Below, piece after piece: positions 1 to 7,748 of a DNA stretch of 32,493 bases. Within the stretch, counting starts at the first letter, position 1. The number at the start of each line of letters is the position of its first letter. The notes below the pieces were generated by a model. That model saw nothing but the letters and a program-made list of their open reading frames with translations, ran no database searches and was not told where the DNA came from. The DNA comes from Candidatus Odyssella sp. (GTDB taxonomy: Bacteria > Pseudomonadota > Alphaproteobacteria > Paracaedibacterales > CAITNM01): contig DYTB01000017.1 in assembly GCA_020726185.1 (NCBI GenBank), positions 1 through 32,493 of the forward strand, written 5' to 3'. The translations under genes and the position numbers were made by a program.

Positions 1-585
1 TTTTGTTAAAAGTTTTTGACAATCAAACTTAATATCCCATGAATTAGTCGAATTTCTAAAAAGTAATTTTGCAAAACTATAAGCAACACAAGCCGTACCA
101 GGAGGTTCTTTCTCTGCATGACAAAGAAGACGTCCTCGTACGCGGTTTGAGCTATCAAGCAATTTTAATTTTAGACAGTCTGTCCCATTATTGCTTAATA
201 CAGTGTCTACAAAAGCAACATGTGTTCCTGAGGGAGTGTTATCTGCTCTGGATAAAGGATCAGGATTGTAAGCATTATCAATGTAGATTAAAACATCACC
301 CGATAGCACATCTGTGATTTCAATTTTTTTCCAATATTTTAAAGTTGGGAATGGTAATAAAGAATAATAATAAGGGATAAAATCTTGAGTGCAGTGTTCC
401 GCGGGTAAATTTTGCAAAATAATTTTATGATTTTTCATTAACTCCTGGTGTGCAAGAGGGGCGCTTTGTGCAAGAACATGGGTCACAAATTGAAAACAAG
501 AAAACGGTTTTTCTTGAGTTGCAGCAAATGACCTTGCATAATTGATATGGTCAAAATCGTTTGAACTTTGATGCTGACTGGCCAT
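1..585 (-). CDS. NlpC/P60-like cysteine hydrolase-type protein (3' end outside window)
   Basis: An open minus-strand frame runs from an ATG at 585 without a stop to base 1, giving 195 residues; the C-terminus lies beyond the window. Around residues 29-36 it reads SCFQFVTH, where NlpC/P60 and CHAP-type folds carry the nucleophilic Cys at a helix start. Around residues 95-126 it reads SGDVLIYI, then THVAFVD about 20 residues on, like the GDL(V/I)F...HVGIY pair that supplies the catalytic His. The Cys-GD-His order and spacing suggest a papain-like hydrolase, but this rests on motifs alone. The frame continues upstream with a basic then very hydrophobic stretch (NFKLIFFFF before the ATG) that resembles a signal peptide but has no ATG, GTG or TTG before the stop at 634-636, so the start is uncertain. 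Specific function not recognised. Confidence 0.55.
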   Translation of the reverse strand, partial: MASQHQSSNDFDHINYARSFAATQEKPFSCFQFVTHVLAQSAPLAHQELMKNHKIILQNLPAEHCTQDFIPYYYSLLPFPTLKYWKKIEITDVLSGDVLIYIDNAYNPDPLSRADNTPSGTHVAFVDTVLSNNGTDCLKLKLLDSSNRVRGRLLCHAEKEPPGTACVAYSFAKLLFRNSTNSWDIKFDCQKLLTK

Positions 586-775
586 AAAAAAGAAAAAAAT
601 TAGTTTGAAGTTGAAATTTTTAAAAACTGTATATTACTGTGTGATAGATGTATCAGTTAAAGCGCTCAAGCGCAACTTTTTGCGGTTTGCTACTTCCACA
701 TAAAAAAAACGATAGAGTGATTTTGAAAAAAGTACTAGTGTATCCTCAGTTATTTCATAAACTAAGGCAGCGACT

Positions 776-1693
776 ATGAATATAATGGTTAAAGATCTTG
801 CAAAAATCAGAATGCTATTTGTTACCGTTATGTGTTTGTCGCATGTGTGCGCAGAACCTGATGGTAATCGGGTGTTTACTTACGAGCAAGCACTAGCAAA
901 GTGTGATGAGCTTGACTTAAAACCCCCAGTTCCTGATGCAGATGGTCGTCTTCAAACTCTCAATAAAAGAGGGGCAGTTACTGCGACACCAGATTATGCA
1001 ACTTTAGAATTTTTAAAATATGCAAAAGGAAAATCAGTTTTAGAAATTGGCGGAGCATACGGTAGTGTCATGCTTACTGCACTACATCAAAGCAAAGATA
1101 CGAAATACACATTAAGCGATTTAGACGAACGCCACTTATTTATAGCATCCAAAAGATTAGCTAAAGAGATGCAAGAAAATAAATTGGATATCGATAGCGC
1201 TAAGCAAGTGCAGTTTATTCAAGCTGATATTACTAAGGATCAAGACATAAGCAATATTAGCACCTATGAAGCCATTTTTGTTGGCAGAGTTTTGCATTAC
1301 CTGACTCCAGAACAACTTGAAGTGACTGTTAAACATTTGTTTCTTCTTCTTAAACCTGCAGGCCGTATTTTTGTTGTTGCAATTACTCCTTACGTAAAGC
1401 GTTATGAAAGCTTTATCCCCGAATACGAAAGGCGAGTAGGTGCAGGAGAAAAAAATCCAGGATTTGTTCAGTCACTGCAACCTTATCTGAACAGAGATGT
1501 AACTACGGAATCACAATGTAAAAATATTACAGATGATCCTTTCTTTTTCTTAGACGATAAAGTTCTAAGGTCTGTTTTTGAAAAAAATGGATTTAGAGTT
1601 ATTGAAAGCACCATGAAGCCTCTTAGTTATGTGTCAACATCATGGGCGCTAGACGGACGTGAAAATGTAATACTGATTGCAGAAAAGCCGTAA
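776..1693 (+). CDS. Secreted class I SAM-dependent methyltransferase
   Basis: A protein of 305 residues with a Rossmann-type methyltransferase core: motif I VLEIGGAYG at residues 88-96, an acidic motif II region (SDLDERH, about 114-120), and a post-motif region with FVGRVLHYLTPEQL that resembles motifs IV-V of class I enzymes. The substrate cannot be read from the sequence. Unusually, the N-terminus looks like a Sec signal peptide: basic start, hydrophobic core (MLFVTVMCLSHV) and a possible cleavage site after VCA near residue 26. SAM is cytosolic, so an exported methyltransferase would have to act in a host or the N-terminus would be a membrane anchor. It lies 29 bp upstream of the broken amidohydrolase on the same strand and may share its transcript. 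A weak Shine-Dalgarno (AAGGCAG) precedes the ATG; the second in-frame ATG at codon 4 is an alternative start. Confidence 0.8.
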   Translation: MNIMVKDLAKIRMLFVTVMCLSHVCAEPDGNRVFTYEQALAKCDELDLKPPVPDADGRLQTLNKRGAVTATPDYATLEFLKYAKGKSVLEIGGAYGSVMLTALHQSKDTKYTLSDLDERHLFIASKRLAKEMQENKLDIDSAKQVQFIQADITKDQDISNISTYEAIFVGRVLHYLTPEQLEVTVKHLFLLLKPAGRIFVVAITPYVKRYESFIPEYERRVGAGEKNPGFVQSLQPYLNRDVTTESQCKNITDDPFFFLDDKVLRSVFEKNGFRVIESTMKPLSYVSTSWALDGRENVILIAEKP

Positions 1694-1722
1694 CATAATT
1701 TTGTAAAATCAAGAAAGCCAGG

Positions 1723-3051
1723 ATGGATAGTTTTTTAAAAAGCGTCATTTTAGAATCTTATGGCAACGAGCCGCACCATAAAAGTAATAGCTATGAACTG
1801 GCTGATATTTTTATAAAAGATGGTGTAATAGAAAAAATTGACCGCACTGCCATAAGTGCTTTTGATATTTCATCTGAACATTTTTTTGTTACTAGCGGTT
1901 TTGTTAATAGTCATCTGCATCCCAATCAGTTACTTGATCGGCGCATGCTAGATGAACTTTCAATTACTAACTTGCTAAGTGCAATGCATATTGTGCAAAA
2001 AAAGAACGATGAAGACCGCTATCATCAAGCTATTTTCGTTTTACTTGATGTTCTGAAAAGTGGCGCAACAGGTGTGTACGCGATAGCATCGCGACCGGAG
2101 CCAGTCATTAGGGCTTTCAACGATATTGGCATTACCGGTGCACTTAATTGCGTTTTTAACGATGTTTGGGAAGGCAAAGGAAACGTTCCTGCTCAAATTA
2201 GTTTACAAGACGTAGAAAAGAAATTTTCAAAATACTTTGAATCGAATTGCGAAAATTTGAAAATTCACATTGGCTCTGCTTCTATTTTAACTGCCTCGAA
2301 TGAATTACTAACTTTGTTCAATGACATTGCCATAAGGTATAACACCAGAGTTAATATTCATATGAGTGAGGGTATAGAATCCGTTGAGGCATGCCGTAAA
2401 AATCGTGGCACAACGCCAGTACGCTTATTAGAAAATCTTGGTATTTTAAATGAACGCTGGAATCTTATTCACGCTACAACCGTTGATGAAGAAGAAATTA
2501 AACTAATTGCACGCTCAGGTGCATCAGTCATTCATTGCCCTGTTAGTAATGCAAAAACTGGTGTTGGTATAGCGCCGATGCGTGCATTTCACAAGCATGG
2601 GGTAAATATTGCTATTGGTACAGATGCTTGTTCAAATAACAATACCAATAATATTTTGAACGAAGCCTATTTCGCTACATTACTTCATAACGCAGTGCAT
2701 GAAGATCCTCTAGTTTTTAATGAAGAAATTATCTTTAAGTGGCTAACTACCAATGGTCTGAAGATTATTGATTCTCCTAGTACTGGAAAAATTGAGGTTG
2801 GTCAACGAGCTGATTTATTATTATAGTCACTAAAAGATCCGTGCTTTGTGCCATTGTCTTATGGAAAATTGCGTTCAGTATTAATCAATAATGCACCCGA
2901 TGCTAAGCCACACACTGTTATGCTTGCTGGAAAAAAAATTATAGAAAACTATGTTTGTATCAATGATCTAGAAAAAATTGCAACGAATGCTATTAATGCA
3001 TGGGCAAGAAGGGGACTCTATAATGAGCCCCATGTGCTTTTTAAGAATTAA
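1723..3051 (+). pseudogene. Amidohydrolase (TRZ/ATZ, cytosine deaminase-like), interrupted by in-frame TAG
   Basis: The frame encodes a metal-dependent amidohydrolase of the ATZ/TRZ/SsnA group, which hydrolyse or deaminate heterocycles. Expected metal and active-site residues are visible: HxH at residues 64 and 66 (FVNSHLHP), H213 (NIHMSE), H250 (LIHATT) and D301 (GTDACSNNN). The C-terminal beta-sandwich begins GKIEVGQRADLLL and is then cut by TAG at 2824-2826. The same frame continues without a gap as SLKDPCFVPLSYGKL through to TAA at 3051, exactly the tail expected of this family (G.ADL...DL.DP.F.P). A single TTG-to-TAG change (ADLLL-L-SLKDP) would explain it. The truncated 367-residue product keeps the catalytic barrel but loses about 75 residues. 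A start within the tail would need the GTG at 2848, which is unlikely to be used. Confidence 0.8.
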
Positions 3052-3061
3052 AGAGTTACAA

Positions 3062-3538
3062 TCAAGATTTTATTTTTACTGGACATAGATACACAAGGCA
3101 GATGGCTAAAAAGAAATTAGCAAGCCATTTATCGATATTGTCCAGTATCACGTATAAAAACGCATTATTAAAGCCAGTGGTATACATGAGAATGAAATTC
3201 ATAATGGGTTGTCTGATTAAATCTCCTTTAAATCCAAAAAGAATGCATGTAACAAACAAGACCTTTATAAGCTTTGATTTTGCTAGAAGCAAATGTTGAG
3301 TATGGTAGTAAAGGAAAACTAAAAATCCAATCATCATGAAAGCAGTAGCGTAAGCCGAAAAAATAACTATTGGTTGATATGTAGATGGATCTACACTTGA
3401 ATCACCTTGTGCAGTTATACTCCGCATTAGTTCTAAAATCGGTTTCATCGACTCTGCGGCATATATATGTGTTGTCAGCGCTAAGCCGGTTGCAATACAG
3501 ATGCATATAAGGGCTTGAAGGGCCTTTTTATTTTTCAT
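3062..3538 (-). CDS. Membrane protein of unknown function, third gene of the DUF2975/Xre operon
   Basis: I do not recognise this 158-residue protein. It starts with a basic N-terminus and a hydrophobic segment ending in a signal-peptidase-like site (THIYAAES, near residue 28), followed by a short polar stretch and then hydrophobic segments at about 57-78 (IVIFSAYATAFMMIGFLVFL), 88-102 and 140-152. This predicts three or four membrane passes with a positively charged C-terminal end (CPVKIKS). Its ribosome binding site AAGGAG is formed by the last codons and stop of the upstream Xre gene, with only 4 bp between the genes, so translation is probably coupled. Being last in a regulator/DUF2975 operon suggests a role with those two membrane and regulatory partners. 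Confidence 0.65.
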   Translation of the reverse strand: MKNKKALQALICICIATGLALTTHIYAAESMKPILELMRSITAQGDSSVDPSTYQPIVIFSAYATAFMMIGFLVFLYYHTQHLLLAKSKLIKVLFVTCILFGFKGDLIRQPIMNFILMYTTGFNNAFLYVILDNIDKWLANFFLAICLVYLCPVKIKS

Positions 3539-3542
3539 GAAT

Positions 3543-3746
3543 CTACTCCTTAAATTCTAAAATATCACCAGGCTGACAATTCAAGGCATGACAAATGGCT
3601 TCAAGGGTCGAAAATCGCACGGCTTTGGCTTTGCCTGTTTTCAAGATCGACAAATTTTGAATGGTAATACCAACGGTTTCTGCCAAGTCTTGCAGCTTCA
3701 TTTTACGACGTGCCAGCATAACGTCTAAGTTTATAATAATAGGCAT
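3543..3746 (-). CDS. Small Xre/Cro-family HTH regulator (YozG-like)
   Basis: A stand-alone helix-turn-helix of 67 residues. It begins MPIIINLDVMLARRKMK, followed by the Cro/CI-type HTH (LQDLAETVGITIQNLSILK, residues 17-35) and ends with the signature ALNCQPGDILEF found in the small Xre regulators that are co-transcribed with DUF2975 membrane proteins (the YoaS/YozG arrangement in Bacillus). There is no ligand-binding domain. A strong Shine-Dalgarno (AAGGAGA) stands 4 bases before the ATG. The gene is 10 bp downstream of the DUF2975 gene and 4 bp upstream of another membrane protein gene. It probably autoregulates this operon, with the membrane partner possibly modulating it; that part is inference. 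Confidence 0.88.
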   Translation of the reverse strand: MPIIINLDVMLARRKMKLQDLAETVGITIQNLSILKTGKAKAVRFSTLEAICHALNCQPGDILEFKE

Positions 3747-3756
3747 AAAACTCTCC

Positions 3757-4323
3757 TTAAACAGTTAGCTGGTTTTCTTCTTGAAGCGCTTGTGCTTCCT
3801 GCATAACTAGCGAAATTACAACAAGTAAGAGCCCCAAAAAAATTGATTCTACGTTAGGAGTACCAAAACTTAAGCTAATACACCTATGACCAGGAGGGTT
3901 TGATAGCGTTGCTGTAAGTACCATAAGGGTTTGTGCAATGGGAATAAAAAAGATTCCATTTAAAAAAGCTAACCAACCAATTTTTTTGTAAATTTGCGTA
4001 TTTTCATGTGTAAAAATTCTCTTTTTCTCATAAGCTGCGAATAGTTTCTTTAAAAGAAAAAAACCAAGAATATAGGGAAGTGCTTCTAGTAATTGTGCAC
4101 AGCACCCGATGCCTTTTGTAAGGGTTGATAACTGAATGGTGGCTAAATTTATAGCTCCTTCTGGTGTTTTGATAGGCTCAATAAGAAGTCCATTGCGAAT
4201 GGCATTATTTACAGGTGGCCATTCAATTAAAAGCCAAAAAAGAATGATATATGGTGCGGTGCTTACAGCTAGGCTGTGAAACATTTTTTTAAGATAGTGG
4301 CTTAGTTTTTCTAGATTTCTCAT
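3757..4323 (-). CDS. DUF2975 domain membrane protein
   Basis: A 188-residue integral membrane protein with four predicted hydrophobic segments: about 20-36, 73-93, 115-135 and 160-176. The central part (FAAYEKKRIFTHENTQIYKK) and the end (VVISLVMQEAQALQEENQLTV) match the DUF2975 pattern, in which a cytosolic G/IF..EN motif lies between the second and third helices and the protein ends in a conserved EA..L.EE..LTV tail. The family has no established biochemical role; it is nearly always followed by a small Xre regulator, as here (10 bp downstream). The first gene of its operon, it is preceded by an AT-rich 62-bp gap after hemD. Confidence 0.82.
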   Translation of the reverse strand: MRNLEKLSHYLKKMFHSLAVSTAPYIILFWLLIEWPPVNNAIRNGLLIEPIKTPEGAINLATIQLSTLTKGIGCCAQLLEALPYILGFFLLKKLFAAYEKKRIFTHENTQIYKKIGWLAFLNGIFFIPIAQTLMVLTATLSNPPGHRCISLSFGTPNVESIFLGLLLVVISLVMQEAQALQEENQLTV

Positions 4324-4385
4324 AGAATGCTCAATGTTGTTTATAAGAGCATTGTACGCAGAAAATTTTATTAGTCAATAAAAAA

Positions 4386-5159
4386 TTATTGTTTATCAAT
4401 AAATTTTTGCTGTTTGTTTCGCGTTTGGTGGTTTTGCTGTACAACAAATATTTTCACGTAACCTAACTGTATTGCGCAGTTTTTTAAAAATTCACCAGAA
4501 ACCACAATATTAAAATCTTTAAAAGCAATATCACTTTTTTGGCATAAGGTAGTAAACGCTTTAATGACTTGTTCTGAATTTATAGCGACAGATCCGATAT
4601 TTCTATTCTTTAAGGCTCGTGCAATTTCCGCAGTAAATTTTTCTACTTGTTCTGTTTTGTATAAAAGAATTTTTAACATTTGAAAGCCAAACTTAGAAAG
4701 CTCTTCGGCTATGTCATGGCGTAAATGCTCACCGCATCCAAAAACAATTACACCATCTTGTGGATCAAGATTATTTTTAATCCAGTTAATTAAATTGAGT
4801 GCAGAAGGGTAGGGCTTATCTGAAGGAGACGAACACTCTATAAAACCTACGCTCTTAGCTGTAGTTGCCGTAGCTATGCCTACGCCGTACACGGGAATGC
4901 TGCGATCCCAGTCGGAATGCTCAAGAGCTAACGCTCCGTTGGCCGATGTTAAAACAATGGCTTGGGGATCAACATCTAGCTGGTTTACGGGTAACAATCG
5001 TACAGACAGCAATGCTTGATGGTGCACTGTATACCCGAAGCGTGCCCAGAATGCTATTTCTCCACTCGTAGGTGGACGAGTGTTAGTCAGTAAAATGCTT
5101 TTATTTTTTGATACTTCCATAAGGTGAGTATGAGCATATTTTTGATGAGCAATAAACAT
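4386..5159 (-). CDS. hemD: Uroporphyrinogen-III synthase
   Basis: HemD closes and inverts ring D of hydroxymethylbilane to give uroporphyrinogen III, the branch point of heme and corrinoid synthesis. The 257-residue protein shows the family layout: N-terminal ILLTNTRPP, first-domain VLTSANGALAL (about 68-78), the hinge and VYGVGIATATTAKSVGF (about 89-105), and a second lobe with the SVAINSEQVIKAF segment that matches the conserved TS(s/p).a...f of HemD. Sequence similarity in this family is always low, so the assignment rests on this order of motifs. Two starts are possible: ATG at 5159, whose Shine-Dalgarno AGGGAA lies in the right arm of the 5165-5190 hairpin, or ATG at 5120 (MEVSKNKS), which fits family length better but has no Shine-Dalgarno. 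hemC is not nearby. Confidence 0.85.
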   Translation of the reverse strand: MFIAHQKYAHTHLMEVSKNKSILLTNTRPPTSGEIAFWARFGYTVHHQALLSVRLLPVNQLDVDPQAIVLTSANGALALEHSDWDRSIPVYGVGIATATTAKSVGFIECSSPSDKPYPSALNLINWIKNNLDPQDGVIVFGCGEHLRHDIAEELSKFGFQMLKILLYKTEQVEKFTAEIARALKNRNIGSVAINSEQVIKAFTTLCQKSDIAFKDFNIVVSGEFLKNCAIQLGYVKIFVVQQNHQTRNKQQKFIDKQ

Positions 5160-5164
5160 GAAAA

Positions 5165-5190
5165 TTCCCTATGGAATTTTCCATAGGGAA
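5165..5190 (-). terminator. 12-bp perfect hairpin between the multi-HTH gene and hemD
   Basis: Twelve-base arms (TTCCCTATGGAA / TTCCATAGGGAA) separated by two bases form a perfect inverted repeat. Read on the minus strand it follows the stop of the multi-HTH gene by 10 bases and is followed by TTTT, so it fits a Rho-independent terminator. The right arm also contains AGGGAA, the only Shine-Dalgarno-like sequence before the hemD ATG at 5159, so the same hairpin could mask hemD translation. The symmetry means it could act on either strand. Confidence 0.6.
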
Positions 5191-5200
5191 CAAAAGTGGA

Positions 5201-5791
5201 TTATTTACGAAAAGCTAGTTGAAGATTGGGATTTCTTTTAAAAAAAGCTCTAAGCATTCCTTTAGAGATGCCGAGTCCTTCATATATCTCAGTATCTCTA
5301 ATATTCATATTCTCTCTAATCAATTTTTTAATTTTTTCATCAGAGACTTCAACTTCTTCAGTAGGGCGACGTTCATAATGACCAAACGTTCGCTTTTTTA
5401 AATGTTTAGCGTTCCTGTCTACGTGCTTAGAAACTTGCGTGGGTTTGCATCCTACTCTTCTAGCTATTTCGTTATGCTCCATGGTTATATCAGCTGAAAG
5501 TAATTTTTCAATTTGTTCTTTTTGTTCACCTGTTAAATTAGGTGCTTTTGGCTTTTGAGGTAGTTTAGGTCGAGTATCAAACTCAGTTAAATAATGCATC
5601 ACCATTCCAGCGTTGATATCCTCTCCTGCATCTGCTGCTATTTGAACCTGAGTTTTAGATCTTTTTCCTTTTGCAACATCTGCATCATTTTGTGCTAAGG
5701 CTTCAGCAATTCGTGATCGTCTATCTTCAGCTAGTTGGGCTCTTAGCCCTTTTAAGTCAGTTCCTCGTCTGTCGATATAATGTGCTATCAT
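5201..5791 (-). CDS. C-terminal part of a multi-HTH protein (separated by in-frame TGA)
   Basis: The 196-residue open frame from ATG 5791 is not an independent gene. Upstream of it the same frame continues for 18 codons to a TGA at 5849-5851, then on to a TAA at 6047 that ends the next minus-strand gene. The TGA falls where the repeat pattern expects Trp (KILT-stop-AEIAEKLN compared with NWTYxQIAERAG in the previous repeat), pointing to TGG-to-TGA. This part carries the last three and a half helix-turn-helix-like modules, with cores VQIAADAGEDINAGMVMHYL, NEIARRVGCKPTQVSKHV and TEIYEGLGISKGMLRAFF. Very basic linkers (HLKKRTFGHYERRP) follow the fourth core. Whether translation restarts at 5791 is unknown. 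Confidence 0.55.
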   Translation of the reverse strand: MIAHYIDRRGTDLKGLRAQLAEDRRSRIAEALAQNDADVAKGKRSKTQVQIAADAGEDINAGMVMHYLTEFDTRPKLPQKPKAPNLTGEQKEQIEKLLSADITMEHNEIARRVGCKPTQVSKHVDRNAKHLKKRTFGHYERRPTEEVEVSDEKIKKLIRENMNIRDTEIYEGLGISKGMLRAFFKRNPNLQLAFRK

Positions 5792-6135
5792 AGCGTCTGT
5801 TACCCTAGGATGGGTGGAGTCTCTGTTTAGTTTTTCTGCGATCTCGGCTCATGTTAGAATTTTTGCACCTGGATTTATTTCAATAAGTCGAGCGTTGGTT
5901 TCTATAGCATCTCGAATTCGCTCATCTGTTATTTGTTGTTGGGTTTGATCTTGACGTGTATATTTTTTTAATTTGGGTTCAAATTTATCTACGTACACAC
6001 TTACATCCCACTTTTTAATACCTGGTCCGGCTCTTTCTGCAATTTGTTAATAAGTCCAATTTTGGGTCCATTCCTCTTTTGGACCAAGTTCTTCAAACAC
6101 ATCACGAATCAAGCGATCTTTTTGCTGTCTGGAAA
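5230..6135 (-). repeat. Five tandem helix-turn-helix-like modules
   Basis: Counting from the ATG at 7636 and reading through the two stops, degenerate modules of 45-65 residues recur. Each has a leading helix of pattern K/R-x-x-I-x-x-x-L/I, then an IA-x-x-x-G turn, then a helix ending in V-x-x-Y/H-V/L. Turn cores sit at residues 531-549, 597-617, 664-683, 722-739 and 782-799. The pattern resembles homeodomain-like/resolvase-type HTHs. Repeats are diverged, with variable linkers rich in Lys and Arg. Seen by eye, not by profile search. Confidence 0.55.
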
Positions 6136-7636
6136 GTGATGATGAGGATGAAGCGGCATGTTCATGTTCAGAATCGCTGTCTTCATTTTCTGAGTCATAG
6201 TTTTCATCTTCTGATTCACTGCTGATTTGTTGCGCAGCTGTTTTTGGATAAAGTAATAAGGATTCTTGAACATTACCAACTCTAGAATCAATCACTATTG
6301 TTGATGAATCATTTCTGTCATCAATTTCAGAACTAATTACCCCTGATGAATCAAATCCTTCTGTCACCGCTGCAACAGGTTTTCGCGACTCTGGTAATCT
6401 CAGTCCAGATCCCCAAGCAGCTCTTGGTCTACGTGTTAGGGCTGAAGTGGCACTTGCAGCTGGAGAAAATGGAGTGAAAATATGTAATCCAGAAGGTATT
6501 GCGGCAGGTGTTAGGAGACCATCAATTACTGGTCCTAGCCCTACAGTTTCTACAGATAGTCCAGCTGGTGGTTGTCTTATAAGTGAAGAAAGACTAGGTG
6601 GGTTTGACGAACTAGATGCTATTTTTGTTGTCAACGTAGTTCTTGCTAGCCTTGACGGAGGCAAAATCCTTACCGCAGCAGAACTGTGGTCTTCATCATT
6701 ATTGCTTTCTTCGTCACTACTGCTACTGTCAGTTGAGTTTTCAAGTGAAGCTATTCCAGCATTACGCATTTTGCCTTTTAGAATTTTAATAAGTGTCTTA
6801 GCGTCTTCTTTCTCTTGATTTTTCATTTTAGGTAGGGCTGTTTTTTTCGCTATCTCTGGTTCTGAAGATTGAGCTGCAGGTATTACAGCTGTAGCTGTAG
6901 GTATTATTATGCGGCCATCTGTTTCAGCATCTATTTCAAAACTTCCTATTCTAGGGCGTTTGTTCGATGATCTTCTTGGAGATATAAAATCTTTTAAAAG
7001 CTCAAGTGCATTATTATAATCCGCTGCCTTATTTCCTGTTGGAAAATAGTCATAATGTGCTACAAGATATGCTTTTTCATATAAAAAAGATTTTGGGGGG
7101 GAATTATACTTGTTTAGTAGAAACCAAATGTATCCGCGTTCTGTACTAGATGGGTCAGCTTCATCTAATGTTACGTGTCCATTTCTTATTGTGGATTTAA
7201 GTTTAAGGCGACGTAATCTGGCTTCATAAAAATTTAAATTACGTTCGTCGTTTGACCAGTTGACAATTTTATATAATAAAACATTTTTCGCAAGCGTGAT
7301 TAATCTAATGTGATTATCGTAGTCTGTAGTTGTGCGGCTTAATGCTGCTGTATCTTTGAATCCTAAAAAACCAGAAAGTGATAAAACAATGTTTACAAAT
7401 TTGTCTTTGTCTATCCATTCTTTTTGTTTGAGTCTGTCATCTGCGCCCTCATCTATTGGGCCAGCAATTTCTACTAATCTTTCATGAAGCTTAATGTAGG
7501 CATTGTTAGGGGATGTATGGTTGGATTTTCCTTCCAAAACTTCTTGAAGCTTTTGTGTGGGGATTCTTAGATCTGCCGCATGTGCTTTCATTCCAAGTAC
7601 AAGCACCAAGGTAAAAATAACTAGTTTTATACTCAT
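6047..7636 (-). CDS. Large secreted protein with NLS-like patch, acidic/Ser-rich region and start of HTH array
   Basis: Family not recognised. Of the 529 residues, 1-20 form a clear Sec signal peptide (SIKLVIFTLVLVLGMKAHA, cleavage before ADLR). Residues 21-220 are a mixed helical domain of unknown type. At 221-229 the basic string RRSSNKRPR resembles a nuclear localisation signal. Residues 300-345 and 470-500 are low-complexity Ser/Asp/Glu runs (DSSSSDEESNNDED; SSESEDENYDSENEDSDSE) of the kind seen in disordered, casein-kinase-type sites; Pro/Ala-rich sequence lies between. The protein then enters a helix-turn-helix-like module and stops at TAA 6047-6049 in the middle of it (NWTY-stop-QIAERAG). 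The frame continues downstream to 5201, so the original protein was about 811 residues. No Shine-Dalgarno is obvious; the upstream 190 bp is very AT-rich. Confidence 0.6.
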   Translation of the reverse strand: MSIKLVIFTLVLVLGMKAHAADLRIPTQKLQEVLEGKSNHTSPNNAYIKLHERLVEIAGPIDEGADDRLKQKEWIDKDKFVNIVLSLSGFLGFKDTAALSRTTTDYDNHIRLITLAKNVLLYKIVNWSNDERNLNFYEARLRRLKLKSTIRNGHVTLDEADPSSTERGYIWFLLNKYNSPPKSFLYEKAYLVAHYDYFPTGNKAADYNNALELLKDFISPRRSSNKRPRIGSFEIDAETDGRIIIPTATAVIPAAQSSEPEIAKKTALPKMKNQEKEDAKTLIKILKGKMRNAGIASLENSTDSSSSDEESNNDEDHSSAAVRILPPSRLARTTLTTKIASSSSNPPSLSSLIRQPPAGLSVETVGLGPVIDGLLTPAAIPSGLHIFTPFSPAASATSALTRRPRAAWGSGLRLPESRKPVAAVTEGFDSSGVISSEIDDRNDSSTIVIDSRVGNVQESLLLYPKTAAQQISSESEDENYDSENEDSDSEHEHAASSSSSLSRQQKDRLIRDVFEELGPKEEWTQNWTY

Positions 7637-7748
7637 AAATTTTCTTTTATAATTAAGTTATAACATATATAGATATAGCAAAATTAAAAATCAATATAAA
7701 TAATTTTAATAAATTTAATAAATATGTCTTATATGCTTCAACTTTACA

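Noticed and set aside
69..317. Short plus-strand frame
   Set aside because: Antisense to the longer minus-strand NlpC/P60-like frame, which has recognisable motifs.
2824..2826. UAG as pyrrolysine or other sense codon
   Set aside because: Several intact genes end in TAG (APH-type kinase, dksA), and no methylamine methyltransferase context exists.
5849..5851. UGA read as Trp (recoded genetic code)
   Set aside because: tsaE, amgK, murU and polA all end in TGA and read correctly as stops, and TGG is used freely for Trp; a nonsense change is simpler.
6447..6818. Open frame of 123 codons on the plus strand inside the multi-HTH gene
   Set aside because: It lies antisense to the low-complexity Ser/Asp/Glu region, whose composition makes long shadow frames; no domain or start signal.
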